In this document: piece after piece, positions 33,560-41,974 of the stretch
How the letters are laid out: every line of letters begins with the position of its first letter
Numbering within the stretch: the first letter of the stretch is position 1
Assembly (NCBI GenBank): GCA_963813975.1
Contig: CAWFAP010000004.1
Coordinates: 744,001-808,000, forward strand
Length of the DNA stretch: 64,000 bases
Origin: RYN-230 sp963813975
GTDB taxonomy: Bacteria > Actinomycetota > Actinomycetes > Streptosporangiales > Streptosporangiaceae
Direction: 5' to 3'
Position numbers and translations under genes: made by a program
The notes under the pieces: generated by a model
The model's input: the letters and a program-made list of their open reading frames with translations, nothing else
Databases searched by the model: none
Told to the model about the DNA's origin: nothing

Positions 33560-36081
33560 TGACGATGGCCCCGGCAGGCGCTCCCGAGGGTCTGCGGCCG
33601 CCCGGAGGGCGGCCGCGCGACGACGACCGGGCGACCCGCAAGCCGCTCCCGCTCTGGGACCGGATCAAGCTCCTGCTCCTGCTCACCGCGCTGTGGTTCC
33701 TCCTGGTCTGGTCGACGAAGTCGAACAACCCCCTGGTCTCGTGGTCTGACGCGTTCCGGATCGAATCCCGCTCGGGCGCCTGGGTGATCGTGCTGTTCGG
33801 CCTGGAACTGCTCCGCCAGGTGCACTTCCTGATCAGTGAGCACTGGGCGGGTTATCACCGGTTCTGGGCCAACCGTGTGTTCGCCGGGTTCGAGCGGGTC
33901 ACCCACCGGCGGCTGTCCGACTGGACCAGGTTCCGGCTCTGGCGGCTGATCACCTGGCTGTTCTGGATCGTCGTCCTTGCGGTGATCCTCGGACGGGTGA
34001 CGCACACCACCCCGGTGCAGGCCGTGCTGTCGGCACCGGCCGAGCTGTGGCATGCGATGCCGTTCGTGCTCCAGCTCATGTTCGGCGTGGTCTTCGTGGT
34101 GATCCAGTTCGCCGCGCTGTTCTGGTTCATGTCCCGCGGCGGCGTGGACGTGTACTACCCCGATGACATCAAGACCCGGTTCACCGACGTCTGGGGCCAG
34201 GACCACGTGCTGGAGCGGGTCAAGGAGAACATCCTGTACCTCGAGGACCCGGGGCAGATCGAGTCCCGGGGCGGCTACGTGCCCGGCGGCATCCTGCTCT
34301 GGGGGCCGCCCGGCACCGGCAAAACGCTGATGGCCGAGGCGGTGGCCGGCGAGACCGGCCGGCCCTACGTGTTCGTGGACCCGGGCGCGTTCATCAACAT
34401 GTTCATGGGCGTGGGCATCCTGAAGGTGAAGTCCCTGTTCCGCAAGCTGCGCCGGCTCGCGCTCCGGTACGGCGGCGTGATCGTGTTCTTCGACGAGGCT
34501 GACTCGCTGGGCCGCCGCGGCGCGCTCGCTCAGGGCGGCCCGAACTTCCCCGGCGGCGGCCGCGCCACCCCCGCGGCCTGGCAGGCGGGCGGCTGCCACG
34601 GCTTCTCCTACCTGTCCGAGGACGTGCAGTGGCGGCTCGCGCGCCGCGCGCTGTCCTCGGCCGGAGACGAGCCGGACACCCGGCGCAGCAAGCAGATCAT
34701 GGGCGGCATGGGCGGCGGTGGCGGGGGCATGGGCACGCTGGAGGCCCTGCTGACCGAGTTGTCCGGCCTGAAGAAGCCGCGCGGGTTCGTGAACCGCCAC
34801 GTCCGCCGGCTGCTCGGCATGCGCCCCAAGCCCCCGCCCAAGTACCGGATGCTGGTCATGATGGCCACCAACCTGCCGGAAGCGCTGGACGAGGCGCTCC
34901 TCCGGCCGGGCCGGATCGACCGGATCTACAAGGTCGGCTACCCCTCCAAGGCCGGCCGGGTGCGCACCTACCAGGGCTACTTCGCCAAGGTGCGGCACGA
35001 GCTCACCCCGGAACAGATGGACAAGCTCGCCACCATCACCCCGTACGCGACCGGCGCCACTATCAAGGACCTGGTCAACGAGGCGCTCATCACCGCCATC
35101 CGGGACGGCCGGGACGTGATCACCTGGGGCGACGTCATCCGGGCCAAGCAGCTCAAGGAACTCGGGCCGCCGGAGGACGTGGAGTACATCGAGCGGGAAC
35201 GGCACGCGGTGGCCATCCACGAGGCGTGCCACGCGCTGGTGGCCTACCGCACCCGGCAGCACATGGAGATCGACATCGCGACCATCGAGAAGGGCAGTGA
35301 CTACCTCGGCATGGTCGCCAGCATCCCGCCGGAGGACCAGTTCACCCGGTGGCGCAGCGAATACGAGACCGACATCCTGGTCTCGCTGGCGTCGCTGGCC
35401 GGGGAGCGGATGTTCTTCAGCGACGACAGCTCCTCCGGGGTCTCCGGTGACCTGGAGTCGGCGACCACCGTGGCCTCGTTCATGGAGGGCTTCTGGGGCA
35501 TGGGATCCACCGTGTCGTCCTACTCCACGGCGAAGCGGCTGGAGGTCGGTTCCCCGGGCGGCGGTCAGGGCGGCCGGAACAAGAAGGGCCAGGACCCGGA
35601 GGCGGAAATGCGCCGGGCCCTGGCCGACCGGATCGAGGACAACCTGAACGGGCTGCTCGGCCGGGTGGAGGAGATCATCAACGAAAACCGGGCCCAGGTG
35701 CTGTCGCTGGCCCACGCACTGGAAACACACAAGACGCTGACCGGCGAGGACGTGGTGGCGGTGGTCGAGCGGCGGCCGGGCCCGTTCGTGGACGGCCGCC
35801 CGTACGCGGACGCGGGCCTGATCGAGCGGCTCGAGGACTATCACCGGGGTGCCGCGGTGGCGCACCGCGAGCACAGCCAGATCCCGCTGGGCATGCCGGA
35901 GATCCCGCGGCCCGTGCTGGCTGCGCCCGGGCCGGGTGGCTGGCTCGTCGCGCCGGACCCGGATCCGCTCAAACCCCGCGACCATGGGAACGGGTCCGGT
36001 CCTCCAGAGGGCCCGGCGGCCGGACCTGGGCCGGGATCGCCGGGCCCGCCGAACGGGTCGGGACCGGCCGGCGGATCCTGA
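33556..36081 (+). CDS. FtsH-like membrane AAA+ zinc metalloprotease with large insertion
   Basis: An 841-residue membrane protease. Residues 30-200 hold about four hydrophobic helices rather than the usual two. The AAA module has Walker A (GPPGTGKT, about 249-257), Walker B (VIVFFDEAD, about 307) and the arginine-finger region LRPGRIDRIYKVGYP. The peptidase domain has the zinc motif HEACH at about 555-559 and the third ligand in SGDLESATT. Between Walker B and sensor 1 there is an insertion of about 100 residues with Gly-rich stretches, absent from canonical FtsH. The C-terminus is Pro/Gly-rich and disordered. It is a paralogue, not the housekeeping FtsH. Confidence 0.85.
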   Translation: MMTMAPAGAPEGLRPPGGRPRDDDRATRKPLPLWDRIKLLLLLTALWFLLVWSTKSNNPLVSWSDAFRIESRSGAWVIVLFGLELLRQVHFLISEHWAGYHRFWANRVFAGFERVTHRRLSDWTRFRLWRLITWLFWIVVLAVILGRVTHTTPVQAVLSAPAELWHAMPFVLQLMFGVVFVVIQFAALFWFMSRGGVDVYYPDDIKTRFTDVWGQDHVLERVKENILYLEDPGQIESRGGYVPGGILLWGPPGTGKTLMAEAVAGETGRPYVFVDPGAFINMFMGVGILKVKSLFRKLRRLALRYGGVIVFFDEADSLGRRGALAQGGPNFPGGGRATPAAWQAGGCHGFSYLSEDVQWRLARRALSSAGDEPDTRRSKQIMGGMGGGGGGMGTLEALLTELSGLKKPRGFVNRHVRRLLGMRPKPPPKYRMLVMMATNLPEALDEALLRPGRIDRIYKVGYPSKAGRVRTYQGYFAKVRHELTPEQMDKLATITPYATGATIKDLVNEALITAIRDGRDVITWGDVIRAKQLKELGPPEDVEYIERERHAVAIHEACHALVAYRTRQHMEIDIATIEKGSDYLGMVASIPPEDQFTRWRSEYETDILVSLASLAGERMFFSDDSSSGVSGDLESATTVASFMEGFWGMGSTVSSYSTAKRLEVGSPGGGQGGRNKKGQDPEAEMRRALADRIEDNLNGLLGRVEEIINENRAQVLSLAHALETHKTLTGEDVVAVVERRPGPFVDGRPYADAGLIERLEDYHRGAAVAHREHSQIPLGMPEIPRPVLAAPGPGGWLVAPDPDPLKPRDHGNGSGPPEGPAAGPGPGSPGPPNGSGPAGGS

Positions 36082-36086
36082 CTGGG

Positions 36087-36551
36087 GTGCGTACCGCCTA
36101 CCGGGTGCGGCTGGCCGCCAACCTGGTCAACGGGTCCACGCTGGCCGGCCTGCTGGTGGCCGCGGCCGGGCGGGCCAGCGTGGCCCGCACCGCCGACGGC
36201 CTGCTGATCGGGACCCGCTACCGGCTCCCGGTCCCGGTGGCACCCGCGTTCACGGTCGGGAACGTGATCCTGGCCCGCAGCGACCGGGCGGCCCTCGCCT
36301 CCATGGAGGCGCTGCTCGCCCACGAAGCGCGGCACGCAACGCAGTACGCGTGGTGCGGGGGGCTGGCCATGCTTCCGGTGTACTTCCTCGCCGCCGGGGT
36401 CTCCTGGGGGCTGACCGGTGACTTCGGGGCCCAGAACGTGTTCGAGCGGCAGGCCGGGCTGGCCGACGGCGGGTACTCCGGCAAGCCGTTGCGGCCGGCG
36501 CTGGCCCGGTTTGCCCGGTCGGGCCGCCAGTCGGGGGAACGCGCGGCATAA
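36087..36551 (+). CDS. Small membrane zincin-like protein (HExxHxxQ)
   Basis: A 154-residue protein starting 5 bp after the FtsH-like gene. It has an HEARHATQ motif (ALLAHEARHATQYAWCGG), the HExxHxxQ pattern of small zinc peptidases near the DUF4157 group, then a hydrophobic helix (LAMLPVYFLAAGVSWGL) and a downstream FERQAG segment whose Glu could be the third zinc ligand. Ending in a basic tail, it looks like a membrane-bound protease or protease-derived accessory factor. The GTG start has only a weak ribosome site, consistent with coupling. Confidence 0.72.
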   Translation: MRTAYRVRLAANLVNGSTLAGLLVAAAGRASVARTADGLLIGTRYRLPVPVAPAFTVGNVILARSDRAALASMEALLAHEARHATQYAWCGGLAMLPVYFLAAGVSWGLTGDFGAQNVFERQAGLADGGYSGKPLRPALARFARSGRQSGERAA

Positions 36552-36589
36552 TCAGGCTGCTGCGGGGACCACGACGGAGGTGTGCCGCT

Positions 36590-37354
36590 GTGCCGAGGTT
36601 TCACCGCCTCAAGGTGCTGCGCCGCCTGCCCCACCCGGACCGGGGCTTCACCCAGGGCCTGATCACGCAGGACGGCACGGTCTGGGAGAGCACCGGCCAG
36701 TACGGCCAGTCCACGGTGCGGCGCTATCGCCTCGGCCAGGACCAGGTCGACGCCAGCACGTCCCTGCCTGCCGACCTCTTCGCCGAAGGCATCTGCCGGG
36801 TGGGCAGCTACCTCTGGCAGCTCACCTGGCGGGAGCGGGTCGCCCTGCGCTGGGATCTGGGCCGCCTGGCCCTGCTGGAGACAATCTCGTACAACCGCGA
36901 GGGCTGGGGCATCTGCAACGCCGGTTCCTGCGTGATCACCAGCGACGGGAGCAGCGAACTGGTCCGCCGGGACCCGCGGACGCTGATGCCGCTCGGCCTG
37001 GTCGTGGTGCGGCTCGGCGGCCAGCGCATCGGCGGGCTCAACGACCTGGAATGGGCCGGCGGCCGGGTGTGGGCCAACATCGCGCCCCGGCCGTACCTGG
37101 CCGGGATCGACCCGGACAGCGGCGAGGTGGTGGACATCGTCGACGCGCGGGCCGCCAGCGAACGTCACTGGGGCGACCCGCAGGCCCTCCTCAACGGCGT
37201 CACGGCCCTGGCCGCCCCGGGTGAATTCCTGCTCAGCGGGAAGGGCTGGCGATCCCTGTACCACGTCCGGCTGGTCGAGGGCCGTCGCCACAAGCACCCG
37301 GCACGGCTGCTGACGCCCGAGTGGAACGTTCAGGAAACGTTCAGAGAAGCTTAG
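36590..37354 (+). CDS. Glutaminyl-peptide cyclotransferase (glutamine cyclotransferase family)
   Basis: A 254-residue beta-propeller enzyme of PF05096 that converts N-terminal Gln of peptides to pyroglutamate. Family marks include RGFTQGLITQDGTVWESTGQYGQSTVRRY with the catalytic Glu in WESTG, LTWRERVALRWD, EGWGICN and LNDLEWAGGRVWANIAP. No signal peptide is visible, whereas plant and many bacterial members are exported. The GTG start has GGAGG nine bases upstream. Position behind the protease pair suggests a role in peptide processing, but this is inference. Confidence 0.85.
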   Translation: MPRFHRLKVLRRLPHPDRGFTQGLITQDGTVWESTGQYGQSTVRRYRLGQDQVDASTSLPADLFAEGICRVGSYLWQLTWRERVALRWDLGRLALLETISYNREGWGICNAGSCVITSDGSSELVRRDPRTLMPLGLVVVRLGGQRIGGLNDLEWAGGRVWANIAPRPYLAGIDPDSGEVVDIVDARAASERHWGDPQALLNGVTALAAPGEFLLSGKGWRSLYHVRLVEGRRHKHPARLLTPEWNVQETFREA

Positions 37355-37452
37355 GCACAGGCTGAGACTCCTTAGAGGTCACCTTCAGGTCCGGAGCCGA
37401 TTCTCAATAGCGAGCCAGAACACGGCGATGACCTACTGAGGAGCGTTTCCAG

Positions 37453-38753
37453 ATGAGCACGGTTTACGGGGAGCCCGGATACGCCGGCCCCGGACAGCCC
37501 GGAACCGGGCAGTCCGGCACAGGGCAGGGCGGCTACGGGCAGGGCGGCTACGGCGGCTACGGCTACGGCGGGACGGGTCCGGCGGGGGTTACGGCTCTGG
37601 CCCGGGCGGTTACGGGCCTGGCCCGGGCGAGCCCGACGGCGGGCGGCGCCGGCGGCGCCGGGTCATCGTGGCCGGAGCCTCGGCCGGGATGGCCGCGGCG
37701 CTGACGATCGTCGGGCTGGGCGCGGCTAACGCGTTCGGCGCCACGACGCTGACCACGAGCCAGATCGCCTCGAAGGTGAACCCGGGCCTGGTTGACGTGG
37801 TGTCCACGCTCGGCTACCAGAACGGCAAGGCGGCCGGCACCGGCATGGTGCTGACCTCCAGCGGCGAGGTGCTGACCAACAACCACGTCATCGACGGGGC
37901 GACCTCGATCAAGGTGACCGACGTGGGCAACGGGCGCACCTACAGTGCCAAGGTGGTCGGCTACAACAAGAGCCACGACGTCGCGGTGCTCCAGATGCTG
38001 AACGCGTCGGGGCTCAACACGGTCAGCTTCAGCTCCTCGGGCGTGCAGGGCGGGCAGAAAGTGGTCGCGCTGGGCAACGCCCTCGGCAAGGGCGGCACCC
38101 CGTCCGTGGCCACCGGGAAGGTCACTGGCACGGGCCGGACCATCACCGCCTCGGATGAGACCGCGGGCAACGCCGAGCAGCTTAAGGGCCTGATCCAGAC
38201 CAACGCCGGGATCCAGCCGGGCGACTCCGGCGGCCCGCTGGTCAACACCCAGGGCGACGTGGTCGGCATGAACACGGCCGCCTCCACCAACATCTCGACC
38301 ACCGGGTTCGGCTCACAGTCACAGCGGCCGGCCACCCAGGCGTTCGCCATCCCGATCACCCAGGCGGCCTCGATCGCCGACCAGATCGAGGCGGGCAAGG
38401 CCAGCGCCACCGTCCACATCGGGGCCACCGCGTTCCTGGGCGTGCAGGTCTCCTCCGCGGGTAGCACCGGCGGATTCGGCGGCTTCTACGGCAACAATGG
38501 CGGCTACGACGGCTCGACCGCCAGCGGCGCCGACGTGGCCGGCGTGGTGTCCGGGTCCACGGCCGCCCAGGCCGGCCTGACTCAGGGCGACGTGATCACG
38601 TCGCTGGCGGGCCACGCGATCACTTCCTCGAAGGGCGTGTCCGCGGCTCTGGCCGGCCACCACCCGGGTGACAACATCACCATCGGGTGGACCGACCAGG
38701 CCGGCCAGTCGCACACCGCGACCGTGCCGCTGGGCAGCGGCCCGGCCGACTGA
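37453..38753 (+). CDS. HtrA/DegP-like serine protease with PDZ domain (frameshift in N-terminal segment)
   Basis: A trypsin-like S1C protease broken by one frameshift. ATG at 37453 opens a Gly/Tyr/Pro-rich cytoplasmic head; the frame then loses register at a run of five G (37584-37588). One more G would restore a Gly/Tyr-rich stretch, a run of six Arg and the transmembrane helix VAGASAGMAAALTIVGLGAANAFG. The downstream frame is intact from GTG 37668 to 38753: catalytic His73 (NNHVID), Asp104 (SHDVAVLQ) and Ser187 (GDSGGPLV), counting from that GTG, then a PDZ domain (FLGVQVSS... VVSGSTAAQAGLTQGDVITSLAGHAI). It is either a sequencing error, a slippage-tolerant gene, or translated from the internal GTG. 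Confidence 0.85.
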
Positions 38754-38897
38754 ATGCTGGCGGCCGGCCCTACGGGCCGGCCGCCTGGGACATGGCGAGG
38801 CTCGCCGCCGAGGAGCCCCGCCGACACGGGGACCCCTGGGCCAGACCGCCTGGGGGTCCCTCACATTCCCCGGTACGATCGCCGCCGGGAGGCCCGG

Positions 38898-39519
38898 ATG
38901 AGCGAGCTCGTGCATTACGGCGTCGGCGACCAGGTAGTGACCCTCACCCTGGACTCGCCGCACAACCGCAACGCGCTGTCCCGCCAGCTGGTGGCGGAGC
39001 TGACCGGGCGGCTCGCCGAGGCCGTGGCCGAGCCCTCGGCCCGGGCCGTGGTGATCACTCACGCCGGCCGGGTGTTCTGCGCCGGCGCCGACCTGGCCGA
39101 AGCCGGGAGCCAGTCGATGGCCGGCGCTAACACGGCGATCCTGGCCCTGCTCACCGCGATCGTGGACGCGGCCATGCCGGTCATCGCGCGCCTCACCGGG
39201 CACGTCCGGGCCGGGGGCCTGGCGGACTCTGTCGGGGCCTGCGGCCTCCGCAGGCCCTGGCCTCATCACGATCGCTACCACTAACGAAAACCTGGACGCT
39301 GAACTGGACCGGCTGCTCGGTGAGATCCGGGCGACCTCCCCGCAGGGCGCAGCCGAGACCAAGCGGCTGCTGACCCGGGGCCGCCGGCAGCGGCTGGCCG
39401 AGGAATCGGCCCCCATGGCGGAGCTCTCCGCGCGGCTGTTCGCCTCGGACGAGGCCCAGGAGGGCATCCACGCCTTCCTGGAGAAGCGGCCGCCCGCCTG
39501 GCGCCGCCCCGCGGACTGA
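38898..39519 (+). pseudogene. Enoyl-CoA hydratase/isomerase with internal deletion
   Basis: A crotonase-family gene lacking its middle. From ATG 38898 (GGGAGG upstream) the N-terminal half is normal: VTLTLDSPHNRNALSRQLV, VVITHAGRVFCAGADLAE and the start of the oxyanion loop GHVRAGGL. The frame then ends at a stop near 39284. From 39259 another frame resumes typical C-terminal sequence (GLITIATTNENLDAELDRLLGEIRA... ETKRLLTRGRRQ... EGIHAFLEKRPPAWR) to a stop at 39519. Roughly 75 residues, including the second catalytic Glu region, are missing. A 10-bp perfect inverted repeat sits at the junction. The enzyme should be inactive. Confidence 0.82.
39235..39257. repeat. Inverted repeat at the enoyl-CoA hydratase deletion junction
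   Basis: GGGCCTGCGG (39235-39244) and CCGCAGGCCC (39248-39257) form a perfect 10-bp stem with a 3-nt loop exactly where the crotonase reading frame breaks. Such hairpins promote replication-slippage deletions, or it may have been made by the event. Confidence 0.8.
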
Positions 39520-39603
39520 GCCCCTCAGCTGGGCACCTGCCCGGCCGGACATCCCCGTCGTGGCGGACACATCCCGTCGCGGGGGGACAGATCCGGCCCC
39601 GGC

Positions 39604-39658
39604 GGCCGCCCCCGCCCCGGGTGGCGCCCCCGCCCCGGCGGGCGCCCCCGCCCCGGGG
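39604..39658. repeat. Three tandem 18-bp GC-only repeats
   Basis: Three near-identical units with core GCCCCCGCCCCGG lie in the 270-bp gap between the crotonase remnant and the FHA gene. The DNA is almost purely G/C and could fold or form G-quadruplexes on the minus strand. No gene is present in this gap. Confidence 0.75.
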
Positions 39659-39789
39659 GAAACGGGGCGGGCGGAAATTCCAGATGTCTGGGAGCTGGGC
39701 CGATTCCGTTGACCTGCGCGTACCTAGATCCGCATCGTGGAGGAACGAACAAATGGCCGCGCCCGCGGCCTGCGCGCAAGGACGGTGTG

Positions 39790-41016
39790 ATGTCAGATCG
39801 CATGGAGGCGCCCCCTAGGCCCTCTCGTGCCCCGGTACCCCGCAGCCAGATGCCCCGCATGCAGCCGCCCGGTGCTCCGCGGCGCAACCGCAGGCGGTGG
39901 GCCCTCGCGGCCGCCGTCACGGTCTGCTGGGTGATTCTGTGGACGGCGACCGGGTCGCTCCTCGGCGGGACTCTCGTGCTGCTGTTCCTCGCCGCGCTCG
40001 GCGTGGTGACCGTGCTCGCGCTGCGGGCCCTCGGGGTGACCAGGGATCACCCCTGGATCCGGCAGATCTCCACCCGGCCCTGGCGTGACGGCCAGGAGGT
40101 GCTGCAGCTCGCCCTGCGTCACCTGCCCGAGGTCTTCGTGGTCACCCCGAGTGGCGCACTGCTCGCCCCCACCTCCGTGGAGCTGCGGCTAAATCCGCGT
40201 GACTTCGGCTCACTGGGCGAGCGGATGGATATCGGCCTGGTCGAGGCGAGCGCCGTGGAGGTGTACGCGGAGCAGGTGGCCGCGCACGAAGCACGCCTCG
40301 CCGGGCCCGGCCCGGTTGAAATCAGCCTGGTCAGCGACCCATCCGTGCCCGAGGGGCGCTACCAGCTACGGCAAGGCCGGCCACTGGGTGCCTCCGGATT
40401 CCAGCCCGCCGCGCCGTCCGGGTTCCAGGCCGCCGCGCCGTCGGGCTTCCAGCCCGGGGCCGCGTCCGGTTTCCCGCCGCCTGCTGGGGCCGGATATGTA
40501 CCGCCGGACGTCCAGGCGGCCCGGTCCGACTCCCAGGTCGGGGTCTTCCCCGCCGGGGCCGGCCTCAGTTCCGGTGCCGGTCCCGTAACCGGAACCGGCT
40601 GGCCGTTCGCCCGTGATGGGCGCACCACGTCGGCGCCGGTGCCATCCGCCGGCCCGGACACCGCCACCGCCGCCACCGTCGGCAGTAGTGGCCTGGCCAC
40701 CGTGGCTGAGCCGGCCCGCAGCATGATCCCGACGCTCCGGCTGATCACCGGCGGCCGGGTCTCGGAGACCCGGCTGTCCGGGGCCCGGGCTGGCCGTGGG
40801 CCGGTCGAGATCAGCCTCCCCGACCTGCCCACCGTGTCCCGGGAGCACGCCCGGTTCACCTACTCTGATGGCCAGTGGTGGGTCGCCAACCTGGGCATGA
40901 ACGGGATGACGCTGAACGGCGCGTCAGTCGCCGGAGAACAGCCGCTGCACGACGGCGACGTGATCCGCTGGGGCACCAACGAACAGGCGCCAGGCTCCCG
41001 GGTGGAGATCGGGTGA
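39790..41016 (+). CDS. FHA-domain membrane protein
   Basis: A 408-residue protein. A short Pro-rich head precedes two membrane helices (WALAAAVTVCWVILWTATGSLL; LVLLFLAALGVVTVLALRAL). The middle (WRDGQEVLQLALRHLPEVFVVTPSGALLAPTSVELRLNPRDFGSLGERMDIGLVEASAVEVYAEQVAAHEARLAGPGPVEISL) resembles the DUF3662/FhaA N-terminal domain. A Pro/Ala/Gly-rich linker with SGFQPAAP repeats leads to a C-terminal FHA domain (VEISLPDLPTVSREHARFTYSDGQWWVANLGMNGMTLNG) that should bind phosphothreonine. ATG 39790 was chosen on AAGGAC spacing. It probably relays Ser/Thr-kinase signals at the membrane. Confidence 0.82.
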   Translation: MSDRMEAPPRPSRAPVPRSQMPRMQPPGAPRRNRRRWALAAAVTVCWVILWTATGSLLGGTLVLLFLAALGVVTVLALRALGVTRDHPWIRQISTRPWRDGQEVLQLALRHLPEVFVVTPSGALLAPTSVELRLNPRDFGSLGERMDIGLVEASAVEVYAEQVAAHEARLAGPGPVEISLVSDPSVPEGRYQLRQGRPLGASGFQPAAPSGFQAAAPSGFQPGAASGFPPPAGAGYVPPDVQAARSDSQVGVFPAGAGLSSGAGPVTGTGWPFARDGRTTSAPVPSAGPDTATAATVGSSGLATVAEPARSMIPTLRLITGGRVSETRLSGARAGRGPVEISLPDLPTVSREHARFTYSDGQWWVANLGMNGMTLNGASVAGEQPLHDGDVIRWGTNEQAPGSRVEIG

Positions 41017-41089
41017 CTCATCCTCGCTGAGCCCCGCCGCGCCGGGCCATAGCGGCGACCCACTCCGCCGGGGACGGCACAATAGGGCG

Positions 41090-41932
41090 GTGGGGCAGCT
41101 TTCTCTCTGGTCAGCCGGACAACGCGAGTGGGTGAACTGCCCACCCGACGAGATCACCTGGCTGGACCGCGGCCTGCTCAGCGGCAATCAGGACCTGGCC
41201 CTGCACCGGTCGCCGCGCTGTGCGGGGCTGCGCTACGTGCACCATCACTGGGAGCTGTTCAGCCGCGACCCCAGCTATCCGGTCTACCTGGCCCCGCACA
41301 CGCCGGGCACACCCACGGATCACCGGGCCGTGCAGCAGGCCGCGCGGCAGATCCTGCCGGTCGCCCCGGCCAACCATTTCGAGACCCTGCCGGTGGTGCT
41401 GGAGGCCGGGACCTGGCTGGTCAGCGTGAGCAGGTGGGTGCTCCCGCTGCGGCTGGAGGCGGCGGAACGGCCGGCCTCGCCCAGCGTGCCCGGCCGTGAG
41501 CAGCCCGAGACCCAGGAGAAGCGGGTCCAGCCGAACGGCGCCCCCGGCCGGCGGGGCAGCCCGCCCCGGCCGGACGCCCCGGACCGGGTCCGGGCCTGGT
41601 TCGCGCGGAACACCGCCGCCCGGCTGGCCATGGCCTACCACTACCAGGAACTCATCGTCGGCCTGCCTGGTGCCCAGCCGGTCCCGATGATGGATGTCGT
41701 CATCGCCCTGGACCTGAGCGGTGAGGGAGCCATCTCCGATTACAAGAAGCAGCTCCAGGGCCTGATCTGGAAGGAACGCGGCCACCCGCGGGAGCTGGCC
41801 GAGTACCTGCTCACCCACGGGCTGCTGACCCAGGCCGACCTCGAGGCGGCCCGGGAAGCGGCCGCGGCCAACGAGCGCAGCGGCAAGAGCGAGCTGGCCC
41901 GCAAGCGGCTCCGGTACAAGCCCAGGAAGTAA
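41090..41932 (+). CDS. Hypothetical protein paired with FHA gene
   Basis: A 280-residue protein with no family I recognise. The N-terminal half (QREWVNCPPDEITWLDRGLLSGNQDLALHRSPRCAGLRYVHHHWELFSRDPSYPVYLAP) has a beta-rich look and might be FHA-like itself, since HRSPRC resembles a phospho-ligand loop followed by strands. A Pro/Arg linker follows. The C-terminal half (VRAWFARNTAARLAMAYHYQELIVGLPGAQPVPMMDVVIALDLSGEGAISDYKKQLQGLIW) is helical. It begins 73 bp after the FHA gene on the same strand, so a functional link is plausible. The GTG start lacks a good ribosome site. Confidence 0.65.
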   Translation: MGQLSLWSAGQREWVNCPPDEITWLDRGLLSGNQDLALHRSPRCAGLRYVHHHWELFSRDPSYPVYLAPHTPGTPTDHRAVQQAARQILPVAPANHFETLPVVLEAGTWLVSVSRWVLPLRLEAAERPASPSVPGREQPETQEKRVQPNGAPGRRGSPPRPDAPDRVRAWFARNTAARLAMAYHYQELIVGLPGAQPVPMMDVVIALDLSGEGAISDYKKQLQGLIWKERGHPRELAEYLLTHGLLTQADLEAAREAAAANERSGKSELARKRLRYKPRK

Positions 41933-41974
41933 CGAGACGGGCGTCAGCCCGCGGGCGGCCCCACAGGGTGGGTG

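Noticed and set aside
33496..35985. 829-residue minus-strand frame opposite the FtsH-like protease
   Set aside because: The plus strand has Walker and HExxH motifs; the minus frame is His/Arg/Gly-rich with no family pattern, a GC-rich shadow.
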